A stretch of DNA of 26,349 nucleotides from a virus. Under the pieces are notes generated by a model that ran no database searches, was not told where the DNA came from, and was given only the letters and a program-made list of their open reading frames with translations. This document shows, in pieces, positions 17,101 through 23,662 of this stretch. Location: positions 1 to 26,349 of the IMG/VR virus record IMGVR_UViG_3300045970_000474; one strand, given 5' to 3'. Numbering within the stretch: position 1 is the stretch's first letter; each line of letters opens with the position of its first letter. The position numbers were made by a program, and so were the translations under genes.

Positions 17101-18232
17101 AGTGCCCACTGCCGACAAAAAGGTTGTGAATCACAAAGTTATTAGCGTGAGCTTTGATGGGTACGAGGATGTCTACAACCTCGATGTCGAGACGTATCAT
17201 AACTTCGCGCTTACTGCGGGCGTGTTCACGCACAACACGGGCAAGCTAGACCTCAAGTTCAATCCTATCTCGCAAGACGAGGACTTCTTTGTACCCAGCC
17301 GCAAGGGTCAGGATGGGACTCGCATCGAGGTTCTAGGCTCACCGTCCTGGCAGCACATGGACGACATTGAGTACTTCAGGGACAAGCTGTTTGCAGCGTT
17401 GAAGGTACCCAAAGCCTATATGGGGCAGCAGGAAGGCGTAGCCCGCGCCGTTTTGTCCTCCGAGGATGTTCGTTTTGCTCGTACGGTTCTTCGGGTACAG
17501 CGAGAGATTCGAAACGGGCTAGCCAAGGTTTGTCGCATTCACTTGGCTGCGCTGAACATCGACCCCTACGCGGTGGATTACGACATCAAGATGACGGTGC
17601 CGTCGTCCATCTTCGAGCTTGCTCAGCTTGAAGTTCGGAACGCCAGAGCGGACTTGGCGGGCCGTATGGGCCAGTTCGTTTCTTTGCACTGGACTCTAGC
17701 CAATGTGTTTGGTTTTAGTGACCACGACATCGAAGAAATTATCAGTCAGCAAGAAGAGGACGCATTGCGCGTCACGATGAACCAAACGAAAGCTGAAATT
17801 GCCGCCCAAAAATATCAACAAGAGCATGCACCGGCACCTCCCCCCGACCAGGCCCCAGGTCAAGCAGCCCCACCTCCAGACCAAGAACAGCCTCAGGCTG
17901 ACCAGGAGGGGGACCTTCCTCCTGCCGATGGGGTGCAGCTAGCTCCAGACACTGTTGCTGCGGATGCTCCTCCGCCTCCTGCCGCTAAGGCCACAAACGC
18001 CCAAAAGCTTTTGGCATATCGGAGCAAGAAGTATCCGTTAAATCAGTCGCGCCGGGTGCGCCGTACTGGCATAATTACCGAGCAGGAGTTATTTGCCGGG
18101 TCCAACAAGGAAAACGAAAAACGAGCGATGGATAAGCTGGAGACCTTGCTTAAGAACGACAAACAGCTTGCGGTTAGGCTTCTTGAGGTGCGGTCTCTTT
18201 TGGACGATGTGCGGTCCATTCGCGGAAAGTAG
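14162..18232 (+). CDS. T4 gp20-like portal protein with two inteins
   Basis: The 1356-residue precursor gives a 636-residue portal after removal of inteins at residues 185-550 and 672-1025. The portal forms the dodecameric ring through which DNA enters the head. The GTG start follows GAGAGAGGG. Family features include MDDYPEISTAIDIYSDDA near the N-terminus and, after intein 2, TGKLDLKFNPISQDEDFFVPSR, then DIEYFRDKLFAALKVPKAYM, matching the core of the gp20 family. The C-terminus adds a Pro/Gln-rich disordered stretch (about 1220-1275) and a charged helix. T4 gp20 is about 520 residues, so this one is longer mainly at the C-terminus. Confidence 0.93.
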   Translation: MGFVANTANRVREFFRQDKEQLALRMAKGTTSAGYPSAGYDMLQAYGYDVLSDYLRLEHDLLSRFVDYEEMDDYPEISTAIDIYSDDASQPETQLNRTVWVESQDESVQKVLDDLLHKTLRIDEEIWEIARTLCKYGNDCEELLVTERGVEGLNFLPPPTVRRIEGPRGELFGFVQDFKGKFGYCLARGSRIWKVGGLVEVQNFKDGDVVAAHKNGQQVPLRVKKLHHNGTKRVFKLRTRHRELFLTENHPVLVQRLDGTQVWTQVKDLKLVRFNGKKQNIDYSKSDKLVISTRMPVGELPEWASLQSFDPFAQTQGNKGSPVALTLPPRPSPEFCNLFGFLLGDGWLEEDRRVSYARGVYPELNDKYDSLLRSFGVEAVVSEDGTQTRVASVHLARLLQSLGWINGASKKRVPGWVFGLPESHREALLRGFLDADGWVQHQPTRQYDSHSFEIANYDLARDLKNLIDGLGYRCGNVGTRTRKVGGIINGKTVKTQQACFNLTFTEHKFDQQFVAENLLNLSYYEDTEVYDLEVEDAAHNFVTDGVVVHNSPQEFQQILASRAAMRLGGTEKQGMGGLDRIAALEDWEVVHFRLRGKHRRSLYGYSVLESSRWIWKRLMMLEDAALIYRLQRAPERYAFYVDVGDLPPAEALAFVNRVRQGHKKTKYFNPTCLTADTCITCLDGVERSIGELARDYADKTFDVFSYDLENGRVVPGKASGPRKTGEQVPVWRVVLDNGAVVRSTGNHPFLMRDGTYRAANTLVAGDSLMPLYMSRGYECSDYWMYEDPASGQRKHVHKMVAEAVYGAEALHGLHVHHKDENKANNTPANLEALTASEHMRRHPENAMKGRAAYVARIQTDAAFAKAIVSRMDEYRDPVTAGRRSQELRSSEARGGQARLVELLTSEVVRDPLVVVEEMLERLNANEEFKSVYAALPTTQKSEMSVGCFHAFIQRQGFEGFKDFKTKKCGEAKWVNRTYGAVPTADKKVVNHKVISVSFDGYEDVYNLDVETYHNFALTAGVFTHNTGKLDLKFNPISQDEDFFVPSRKGQDGTRIEVLGSPSWQHMDDIEYFRDKLFAALKVPKAYMGQQEGVARAVLSSEDVRFARTVLRVQREIRNGLAKVCRIHLAALNIDPYAVDYDIKMTVPSSIFELAQLEVRNARADLAGRMGQFVSLHWTLANVFGFSDHDIEEIISQQEEDALRVTMNQTKAEIAAQKYQQEHAPAPPPDQAPGQAAPPPDQEQPQADQEGDLPPADGVQLAPDTVAADAPPPPAAKATNAQKLLAYRSKKYPLNQSRRVRRTGIITEQELFAGSNKENEKRAMDKLETLLKNDKQLAVRLLEVRSLLDDVRSIRGK
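14714..15811 (+). mobile_element. Portal intein 1 with LAGLIDADG homing endonuclease
   Basis: The 366-residue intein begins with Cys (CLARGSRIWK) and ends GVVVHN, followed by Ser. Splicing blocks include ENHPVLV (block B) and VYDLEVEDAAHNFV near the end. The nuclease has two LAGLIDADG helices, LFGFLLGDGW (acidic residue D345) and LLRGFLDADGW (D436), both keeping the metal-binding Asp, so it should be active. It is inserted between FGY and SPQEF in the N-terminal half of the portal. Confidence 0.95.
16175..17236 (+). mobile_element. Portal intein 2 with HNH homing endonuclease
   Basis: The 354-residue intein begins with Cys (CLTADTCITC) and ends GVFTHN, followed by Thr. Block B reads GNHPFLM, and the C-terminal blocks read VYNLDVETYHNFAL. 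The HNH part has HVHH (814-817), ENKANNTPANLEAL and H-x-x-x-H. It resembles the TerL intein, sharing SLMPLY-x-SR ahead of the nuclease and the same HNH layout. It interrupts the conserved NPT/TGK motif of gp20-type portals. Confidence 0.95.
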
Positions 18233-18253
18233 TTGAAACTACAATCCCATTGC

Positions 18254-18283
18254 TTGACACTGCATTTGCTGAGCCTGTACATT
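18254..18283 (+). promoter_or_regulatory. Candidate sigma70-like promoter after the portal gene
   Basis: TTGACA (18254-18259) and TACATT (18278-18283) lie 18 nt apart in the 85-nt gap between the portal and the next gene. A start near 18290 would give a leader of about 28 nt with AGAGGT (18303-18308) as ribosome binding site. It could boost expression of the head core, protease and capsid genes. Sequence-only call. Confidence 0.4.
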
Positions 18284-18317
18284 TCGAACCTGCTTACTGA
18301 ACAGAGGTACTAAACCT

Positions 18318-19253
18318 GTGTCAACCCACTTCGTTCCTACGGAAGAGATTCAGAAGCTGACTTTGGGCAGCTATGAGTACCTTGCGTCCAAAATCGACGA
18401 AGCTATCTCCAAAAACGCTAAGCAGGTGTTCGGAGATGCTATTCCGAACAAGGTTGAGCGCATTGGTACTTTTGGGGACCATGTTTTAGTTGCCGCTGAT
18501 GACGGGCGTTTCGTGAAGGTCAAGTACGAGCGGTTGGTTGGTGGGGCCGTAAAGATTATGGAGTGCACTGCCGTAACGGTGCCTATCTTTACTGAGTCAA
18601 ACCTGGGCACGTACCTGATGCAAGAGGCGCGCGGTATTGTAGACTCAATACTGGCGCACGATAGCTCGCAGGTAGAGCTGAAGCTGCGGGCTTTAGCTCC
18701 GCTTGTATCAGAAACTCAGGCTCCTACTGCGGAACAGGTCGTCGCCTCCGTTATGGAGAGCGTGCGGGCGGACCGGCCCTGGAAGCGTCTATACCGTGAG
18801 CGCACCGCTCAGGTTAGTTCCTTTTTAGGTGAGTCCCTTAAGGGTATTGAGTCCAGGCGGCTTTCCACTAAGTTCGCAGCCTTGCTCGCGGAAGGCGCCT
18901 CAGAGGCGCAGAACAGCCTTCATAGGCCTCTAGTTTTGGCAGACCTGTCCTATATGGCTGAAGCTATTGGCGGGTGGTTGCGGCTTGTAGAAGATGCGGG
19001 CAACCTAAGCGAGCTTCAGTCTAAGGTTGAGGGCGAAGAGTCGGCGGTTGTGACTACTTTTGCGGCCTTTGCAGAAGATTTGAAGCTAGATCTCCAGAGC
19101 ACTAGAGAGGCCATTCAGGGGGTTGTTCAGGCTCCTGGCTCGGTAATTAGTCTTGGAGCACTGTATGATGCTCTAGCCGAAGAGTCCTTTCACTACGAAG
19201 TCGCCAGTATATTCGCGTCAATGATGATTGAAGGGCTTAGTAAGCCTGAGTAA
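18318..19253 (+). CDS. Hypothetical head-module protein
   Basis: The 311-residue product starts at GTG 18318 after AGAGGT. It is mainly helical, with a beta-rich segment at about 47-90 (VERIGTFGDHVLVAADDGRFVKVKYERLVGG), and acidic overall. Helices rich in Ala, Leu, Glu and Ser fill residues 100-311. There is no signal peptide, membrane segment or catalytic motif. Its place between portal and protease, in the region where T4 encodes its prohead core proteins, suggests an internal head or scaffold-associated protein; that is inference. Its ending (FASMMIEGLSK) resembles the FASMMSDVLEGL segment of the next product, hinting at distant relatedness. Confidence 0.65.
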   Translation: MSTHFVPTEEIQKLTLGSYEYLASKIDEAISKNAKQVFGDAIPNKVERIGTFGDHVLVAADDGRFVKVKYERLVGGAVKIMECTAVTVPIFTESNLGTYLMQEARGIVDSILAHDSSQVELKLRALAPLVSETQAPTAEQVVASVMESVRADRPWKRLYRERTAQVSSFLGESLKGIESRRLSTKFAALLAEGASEAQNSLHRPLVLADLSYMAEAIGGWLRLVEDAGNLSELQSKVEGEESAVVTTFAAFAEDLKLDLQSTREAIQGVVQAPGSVISLGALYDALAEESFHYEVASIFASMMIEGLSKPE

Positions 19254-19272
19254 TTTTCCGGGAGACCCTGCT

Positions 19273-20082
19273 ATGTCCAGCGGCAAGCTGTTTGCGGTCG
19301 GCACTATCGAAGAAGACTTCAAGAAAATTGGCATTTTTACTGAGGCTGCTCCGGTAGCTCCCGTCGAAACTATCGCTGAGAGCGCGCCTGCGGTGGACGA
19401 GGGCATTAAGCTGCTCAAGAAGGTCCGCCCTACCGGTAAGGTGCGGCTTATGCGGCGTAAGCAGAAGCTGCTGCGTCGGCGTAATCGTTCGAAGCTTAAG
19501 CGCAAGGCGAAGATGTTTCGCAAGAGCGCTCGCGGCAAGCGCTTCCTCCGGAAGTACAAGCAGGTGCTGAAGCGGTATCACGGCCACGCCCCTAAGAATA
19601 AGCGTATCTCTCTGAAGATGGGGCTCGATAAGGTTTCGAACCTGATTGAAGAGGTTTCGGAGATTGTCACCGCCATTGACGGCGATGCTCAGAAGGAAAC
19701 GGTCAAGACTTTCGCTAATCTTGCCCTGATTGCGAACAAGCTTGCAGAGAACTTCGCTTGCGCCTGTAACGACCTCGAAATTGTTGATGAGGCCGGCGAG
19801 GAGCTAGACCTTTGTGGGGCTGCTGAGCACTTTGAGTCGCTTGCCAGCACCGCTGCGGATTTGGCAGAGTCGCTTCACGCCTCTATTGCTGAAGGCGTGG
19901 AGTTTGAGGGTACCTCCGAGGAAGTTTCTGCAACCTTTGCCTCTATGATGTCTGACGTACTTGAGGGCTTGGATGTGTTTGCGGACATCAGCGAGGACTC
20001 TGATGACACTGAGCCGGAAGAGTCTGATGCGGCCGAAGAGGACTCCGAAGAGGGGGAATCAGAGGCGCGCCCTACCAAGTAG
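19273..20082 (+). CDS. Bipolar basic/acidic protein, candidate prohead core protein
   Basis: The 269-residue product starts at ATG 19273 after GGGAGA; an in-frame upstream ATG at 19228 lies inside the previous gene. Residues about 50-118 are extremely rich in Arg and Lys (LMRRKQKLLRRRNRSKLKRK and beyond). Residues 125-235 are helical and acidic, with two Cys in FACACND. The last 35 residues are almost all Asp, Glu and Ser. This split charge suits a protein that binds DNA or other head proteins at one end. T4 has charged core proteins (gp67, gp68) at this place in the gene order, and cleavage by the prohead protease would be expected for such a protein. No direct family motif is seen. Confidence 0.6.
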   Translation: MSSGKLFAVGTIEEDFKKIGIFTEAAPVAPVETIAESAPAVDEGIKLLKKVRPTGKVRLMRRKQKLLRRRNRSKLKRKAKMFRKSARGKRFLRKYKQVLKRYHGHAPKNKRISLKMGLDKVSNLIEEVSEIVTAIDGDAQKETVKTFANLALIANKLAENFACACNDLEIVDEAGEELDLCGAAEHFESLASTAADLAESLHASIAEGVEFEGTSEEVSATFASMMSDVLEGLDVFADISEDSDDTEPEESDAAEEDSEEGESEARPTK

Positions 20083-20180
20083 CGCCCGCACAGCAGGAAG
20101 CGAGGCGCTTTAGGCGACCCGTAGCATTTGGCGGAGGCACTCGAAACGGTAGCCCGAGCGCTGTTAGGACCAAAATAGGG
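20083..20180. other. Unassigned gap between core protein and small ORF
   Basis: I see no promoter, hairpin or start codon here. The reading frame of the small ORF at 20181 is stop-free back to 20028, so this stretch could be coding in that frame if an unusual start or a -1 frameshift from the previous gene were used. Confidence 0.4.
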
Positions 20181-20366
20181 GTGGACGATACAATAACTAC
20201 CCCGAAGCTGAGTGGCAACAAGACGAGTCGCAGGGTTGGGGTACGGCAGGTCGGGGCGAGTACTAGCGCCCTTGGTAGTGCGAGCGGAATGAAAGCTTCA
20301 CCGGTACCAAAGCCGCCAGGATTGGCGGGCACAAGTTTTAGGTCGACTTCCTTAAAGAGGCACTAA
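20181..20366 (+). CDS. Hypothetical small basic, Ser/Thr/Gly-rich protein
   Basis: A 61-residue ORF starts at GTG 20181 and ends 3 nt before the protease gene. The product is low in complexity and basic (SGNKTSRRVGVRQVGAS, then PKPPGLAG, then FRSTSLKRH), so probably disordered. The start has only a weak purine run (ATAGGGG). The same frame is open for another 153 nt upstream without a normal start codon. It could therefore be an independent small gene, the tail of a frameshifted core protein, or non-coding. Kept at low confidence because it fills an otherwise empty 287-nt gap. Confidence 0.35.
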   Translation: MDDTITTPKLSGNKTSRRVGVRQVGASTSALGSASGMKASPVPKPPGLAGTSFRSTSLKRH

Positions 20367-20369
20367 ACG

Positions 20370-21971
20370 ATGACGCAGCCAGCCAAGACCGAGACCCCGT
20401 CGCCTACCCCTGCTGCGCCAGCTCCGCTTTTGGAGCACGTTGGCCAGCTGCTTACGGATGTGACGTCCGTTAAGCTTCAGCTTATTGAGGGCGCAGACAA
20501 GACCGGTAAGGTGTTTGTGCGAGGGGAGTTTGGGCGCGCGAATTCGGCTACTGAGAACAAGCGCGTGTACCCAAGCAAGCTCTGGGAGCGGGAGTTCACC
20601 CGCCTAGAGCAGGCGCTTTCGCACCGTCAGGTTTTCGGGGAGCTGGACCACCCGACTGATGGTCGTACCTCCTTGAACCGGGTTTCTCACATCATTACCA
20701 ACCTGCACCTAGACGACAATAATATTGTCGTTGGTGAGGCTGAGATTTTAGATACAGAGCGCGGCAAGAACCTGATGGCCATGCTTAAGGCCGGATGCAG
20801 CGTAGGGGTTAGCAGCCGTGGTTACGGTTCTACTAAGCCTAACGACGCCGGCCAGGAAGTGGTTCAAGAGGACTATCGGCTTGTCACCTACGACTTTGTT
20901 GCGGAGCCTGCGGACACTAAGGCGCTGCCTAAAGTCTTCTTTGAGGAGAACCAGCACATGGCGGGTCCGGAGCTGGAAGCGAAGCTGAAGGAAGAGAAGG
21001 CTAAGCTCAAGGAGGAGTTCGCCAAGGAAATTATTGGTGCGCTCGCTAAGGTGAAGGTTGAGGCACTGGAGCAGGCTAAGGCGGAGATGCTTGCCGACCC
21101 AGACATTGCTGGAGCCAAGACCACTTTGGACCAGGTTATTGGGCTTGTTCGCCCCTTTATCCTTGGTGAGTCTGGAGAAGGTCTCTTGAAGGCTAAGGAT
21201 GATGAAATCCTAAAGCTTCAGGCGACCGTTGCGGAGCGGGACGCTCAGATTGAAACCTTGGAGAAGGATAGCGCCCAGCTTGCGGAGACTGCTCGCGAGG
21301 TGGGCTACAAGTTCTTCCTGGAGCAGCAGCTTTCTGGGGACCCGGATGCGGCGTACATCAAGAAGCTGATTGGTAATCCCAAGGATTACGCCAAGGCTGA
21401 GGACATCAAGACTAAGATTGAGGCCATTCGCGCAGAGCTGGATAATAAGCGCGAAGAGCAGGCCGCCATCGAGGCTAAGATTCGTGAAGAGGTTGCGAAG
21501 GCTTCGGCGGTGGGTCGCGCAGAGACGGAACGCGCAAATGCGGTGGTGGAGCGTGCCAAGCTGGAAACCACTAAGGCTCGCGAAGAGGCAGGTCAGCTGA
21601 AGGAAGCGCTTGAAAAGGCGTTGGAGGGCCAGAAGCACTCAGCTCTTCGGCTTTATGCTGAGAAGCGCCTCGCAAATCACCCCAAGGCCACTAAGGCTCG
21701 CTTAGTACTTGAGTCCGCTCATCCGTCCTCCAAGGCAGAGGTTGATGAGATTCTAAATTCCTATAGCCAAGAGCCGGCTCGGGATGCGGAGGATTTGGAA
21801 AAGGTCAGAGCACGTGTTCGCAACTTGACCAAAGGCGGGCATGGGTCTACAACTCTAGATGAAGAAACTCCCGCAGCAAATAGCAGGAGCAATAGGCAGC
21901 AAGCGGATTTCGCGGGACTTGGTGTCTCGCTAACCGAGATGCAAAGACTCTCCGGGATTAACCGGAAGTAG
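20370..21971 (+). CDS. T4 gp21-like prohead protease fused to a scaffold-like coiled coil
   Basis: The 533-residue product starts at ATG 20370 with AAAGAGG upstream. Residues about 35-195 form the serine protease domain that matures phage and herpesvirus-type proheads: GELDHP with catalytic His at 94, GVSSRGYG with the Ser at 148/149, and DFVAEP following. From about 205 to 470 there is a long Lys/Glu/Ala-rich coiled coil (KLKEEKAKLKEEFAKEII, AERDAQIETLEKDSAQLAET), and the C-terminus ends TEMQRLSGINRK. T4 encodes protease (gp21, about 210 residues) and main scaffold (gp22) separately; here one chain appears to do both, so self-cleavage should separate them. The capsid gene follows after 25 nt. 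Confidence 0.88.
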   Translation: MTQPAKTETPSPTPAAPAPLLEHVGQLLTDVTSVKLQLIEGADKTGKVFVRGEFGRANSATENKRVYPSKLWEREFTRLEQALSHRQVFGELDHPTDGRTSLNRVSHIITNLHLDDNNIVVGEAEILDTERGKNLMAMLKAGCSVGVSSRGYGSTKPNDAGQEVVQEDYRLVTYDFVAEPADTKALPKVFFEENQHMAGPELEAKLKEEKAKLKEEFAKEIIGALAKVKVEALEQAKAEMLADPDIAGAKTTLDQVIGLVRPFILGESGEGLLKAKDDEILKLQATVAERDAQIETLEKDSAQLAETAREVGYKFFLEQQLSGDPDAAYIKKLIGNPKDYAKAEDIKTKIEAIRAELDNKREEQAAIEAKIREEVAKASAVGRAETERANAVVERAKLETTKAREEAGQLKEALEKALEGQKHSALRLYAEKRLANHPKATKARLVLESAHPSSKAEVDEILNSYSQEPARDAEDLEKVRARVRNLTKGGHGSTTLDEETPAANSRSNRQQADFAGLGVSLTEMQRLSGINRK

Positions 21972-21996
21972 TTAACACGTAATACGGAGGCAACAA

Positions 21997-23496
21997 ATGA
22001 GCGTCGAAGCTCGGAAGATGATGGCAGAGGAAGGCAAGGGAACCATCGAGGACAAGACCCTCGTTGGCGCGCTTGTTAGGAAGTGGGCCCCGATGCTGGA
22101 AGGAATTCCGGATCGGACCGTTAGCGACAAGTACACCATGGGCGTCACTGCGATGCTCATGGAGAACCAGTCGCAGTACCTCCAGGGGTTGACTGAAGAG
22201 ACGAAGACCATCAACGTGGGCTCGTTTACCAAGTTCATCTTCCCTGTGCTTCGCCGGGTGTTTCCGAACCTGATTGCGAACGAGATTGTCTCGGTTCAGC
22301 CGATGACTGCGCCTGTCGGGGCCGTGTTCTTCCTCGACTACGTGTACGGGACCAACAAGGGCGGGACGAACGCAGGAAACGTCTTCCCTCGTGACTTCGA
22401 CAAGGATTACTCGTCGGAGTACATCAACGGCGAGCAGGCCGCTACCGGTGACGGCGCCAAGTACAGCGGCGCGGGCGGCGCGTTGTCAGTTAGCTGCGGC
22501 TTTAACCCCGTGCGTCCGCTGGACGCTTCGCGCGGCTTCTCGGTTATTATCCGAGAGTTGAACAAGACCTCGGGCTCGGTTGTTCAGACCGCTACCGATA
22601 ACGGCGCGGGTGGGTTTACTGGTGCGACTACTGCTGGCGCCATCAACTACTCGAATGGTGCCATCACTGGGTTCCTGTTCACCAATCCTCCGGCGAACGG
22701 CAACCCCGTCAAGGTGTACTACTTCTACGACGGTGAAATGTCGTCGAAGGTCCCCCAGATTCAGCTGGACGTCAAGAAGGCACCGGTCGAGGCTACGCCT
22801 CGCCGCCTGAAGGCCCTCTGGTCGTCGGAAGCTGCTGAAGACCTTCGCGCGTTCCACGGGCTCGACGCTGAGACTGAGATTGTCTCGGCAGTGGCTCAGG
22901 AAATCGCGATGGAAATCGACCGTGAAATCATCCAGAACCTGTTCGCAGCGTCTACCGGAACCTCGGCGACCTTCGACCGCGTTCCTCCGGCCGGTATCGC
23001 GGAGCTGGACCACCTCCGTTCGATGATTACCCAAATCAGCACTGTGTCGAACCTCATCCACAAGAAGACCCTGCGTGCGCCTGCGAACTTCATCGTTACC
23101 TCTCCTGAGGTTTCGGCCCTGTTCGCTCAGCTCACCACGCACGGCGACTTCCGCTCGGCTTACCAGAGCGGCGGCGAAGTGTACGGTGGCGGCATGGATA
23201 TGCCCCGCCCGATGAGCCAGCACGGTCAGTTCGGCATCTACAAGGTCGGAACCCTCCAGAACAAGTGGATGGTGTACGAGGATCCGTTCTTCGCACGCGA
23301 CCAGATGCTGATTGGCTTGAAGGGCAGCAGCTACCTAGACGCTGGGTACGTCTGGGCGCCTTACATCCCGCTTCAGGTCACGCCGACCTTCTTAGACCCG
23401 AACGACTTCAGTTTCAGGAAGGGTCTCCGCACTCGCTACGCAACTAAGTTGCTGCGCAGCGAATACTACGGACAGGTCCGCATTAACAACCTCTAA
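21997..23496 (+). CDS. Major capsid protein, T4 gp23-like
   Basis: The 499-residue product starts at ATG 21997, 6 nt after GGAGG. The core signature PNLIANEIVSVQPMTAPVG at about residues 88-106 matches the gp23 family, which has an HK97-like fold. Upstream of it, L65-T66-E67 fits the (L/I)xE consensus of T4 prohead proteases, close to the gp23 cleavage point (after Glu 65), so a propeptide of about 67 residues is likely removed. Codon choice differs from the neighbours, with many C-ending codons (TTC, AAC, GAC, ATC) as in highly expressed genes. A strong terminator follows directly, so this is the end of the head operon. Confidence 0.95.
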   Translation: MSVEARKMMAEEGKGTIEDKTLVGALVRKWAPMLEGIPDRTVSDKYTMGVTAMLMENQSQYLQGLTEETKTINVGSFTKFIFPVLRRVFPNLIANEIVSVQPMTAPVGAVFFLDYVYGTNKGGTNAGNVFPRDFDKDYSSEYINGEQAATGDGAKYSGAGGALSVSCGFNPVRPLDASRGFSVIIRELNKTSGSVVQTATDNGAGGFTGATTAGAINYSNGAITGFLFTNPPANGNPVKVYYFYDGEMSSKVPQIQLDVKKAPVEATPRRLKALWSSEAAEDLRAFHGLDAETEIVSAVAQEIAMEIDREIIQNLFAASTGTSATFDRVPPAGIAELDHLRSMITQISTVSNLIHKKTLRAPANFIVTSPEVSALFAQLTTHGDFRSAYQSGGEVYGGGMDMPRPMSQHGQFGIYKVGTLQNKWMVYEDPFFARDQMLIGLKGSSYLDAGYVWAPYIPLQVTPTFLDPNDFSFRKGLRTRYATKLLRSEYYGQVRINNL

Positions 23497-23521
23497 GCCC
23501 TCGTAGTTGCTTAGGAAATAC

Positions 23522-23560
23522 AAAAGCCCTCTTGGAGAAATCCAAGAGGGCTTTTCGTTT
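23522..23560 (+). terminator. Strong rho-independent terminator after the capsid gene
   Basis: AAAAGCCCTCTTGGA (23522-23536) pairs perfectly with TCCAAGAGGGCTTTT (23541-23555) around a GAAA loop, giving a 15-bp stem followed by CGTTT. It begins 26 nt after the capsid stop. The flanking A and T runs would let it act on both strands. It isolates the downstream fusion gene from head-operon transcription. Confidence 0.96.
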
Positions 23561-23662
23561 ATCTGGAGTTTGGGGCTCTATACTTTAAGTTACCAGCTGC
23601 GCTTAATTTGTTGTGCCCCAATAAAACTTGTACTGCTCGAACCAATATGAAATACTAGGTCA
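23561..23662 (+). other. AT-rich leader of the fusion gene
   Basis: This gap between terminator and next gene is AT-rich. A very weak promoter-like pair exists (TTGTAC at 23628 and AATACT at 23651, 17 nt apart), but it would put the transcript start on the ATG. Only AGGT (23657-23660) precedes the start codon as a possible ribosome binding site. No clear regulatory element is seen. Confidence 0.3.

Noticed and set aside
19228-19272. Upstream extension of the bipolar core protein
   Set aside because: It lies in the end of the previous gene; ATG 19273 has GGGAGA at good spacing.
22486-23223. 245-codon minus-strand ORF opposite the capsid gene
   Set aside because: The capsid gene has clear gp23 motifs here; its C-ending codon bias removes stops from the opposite strand.
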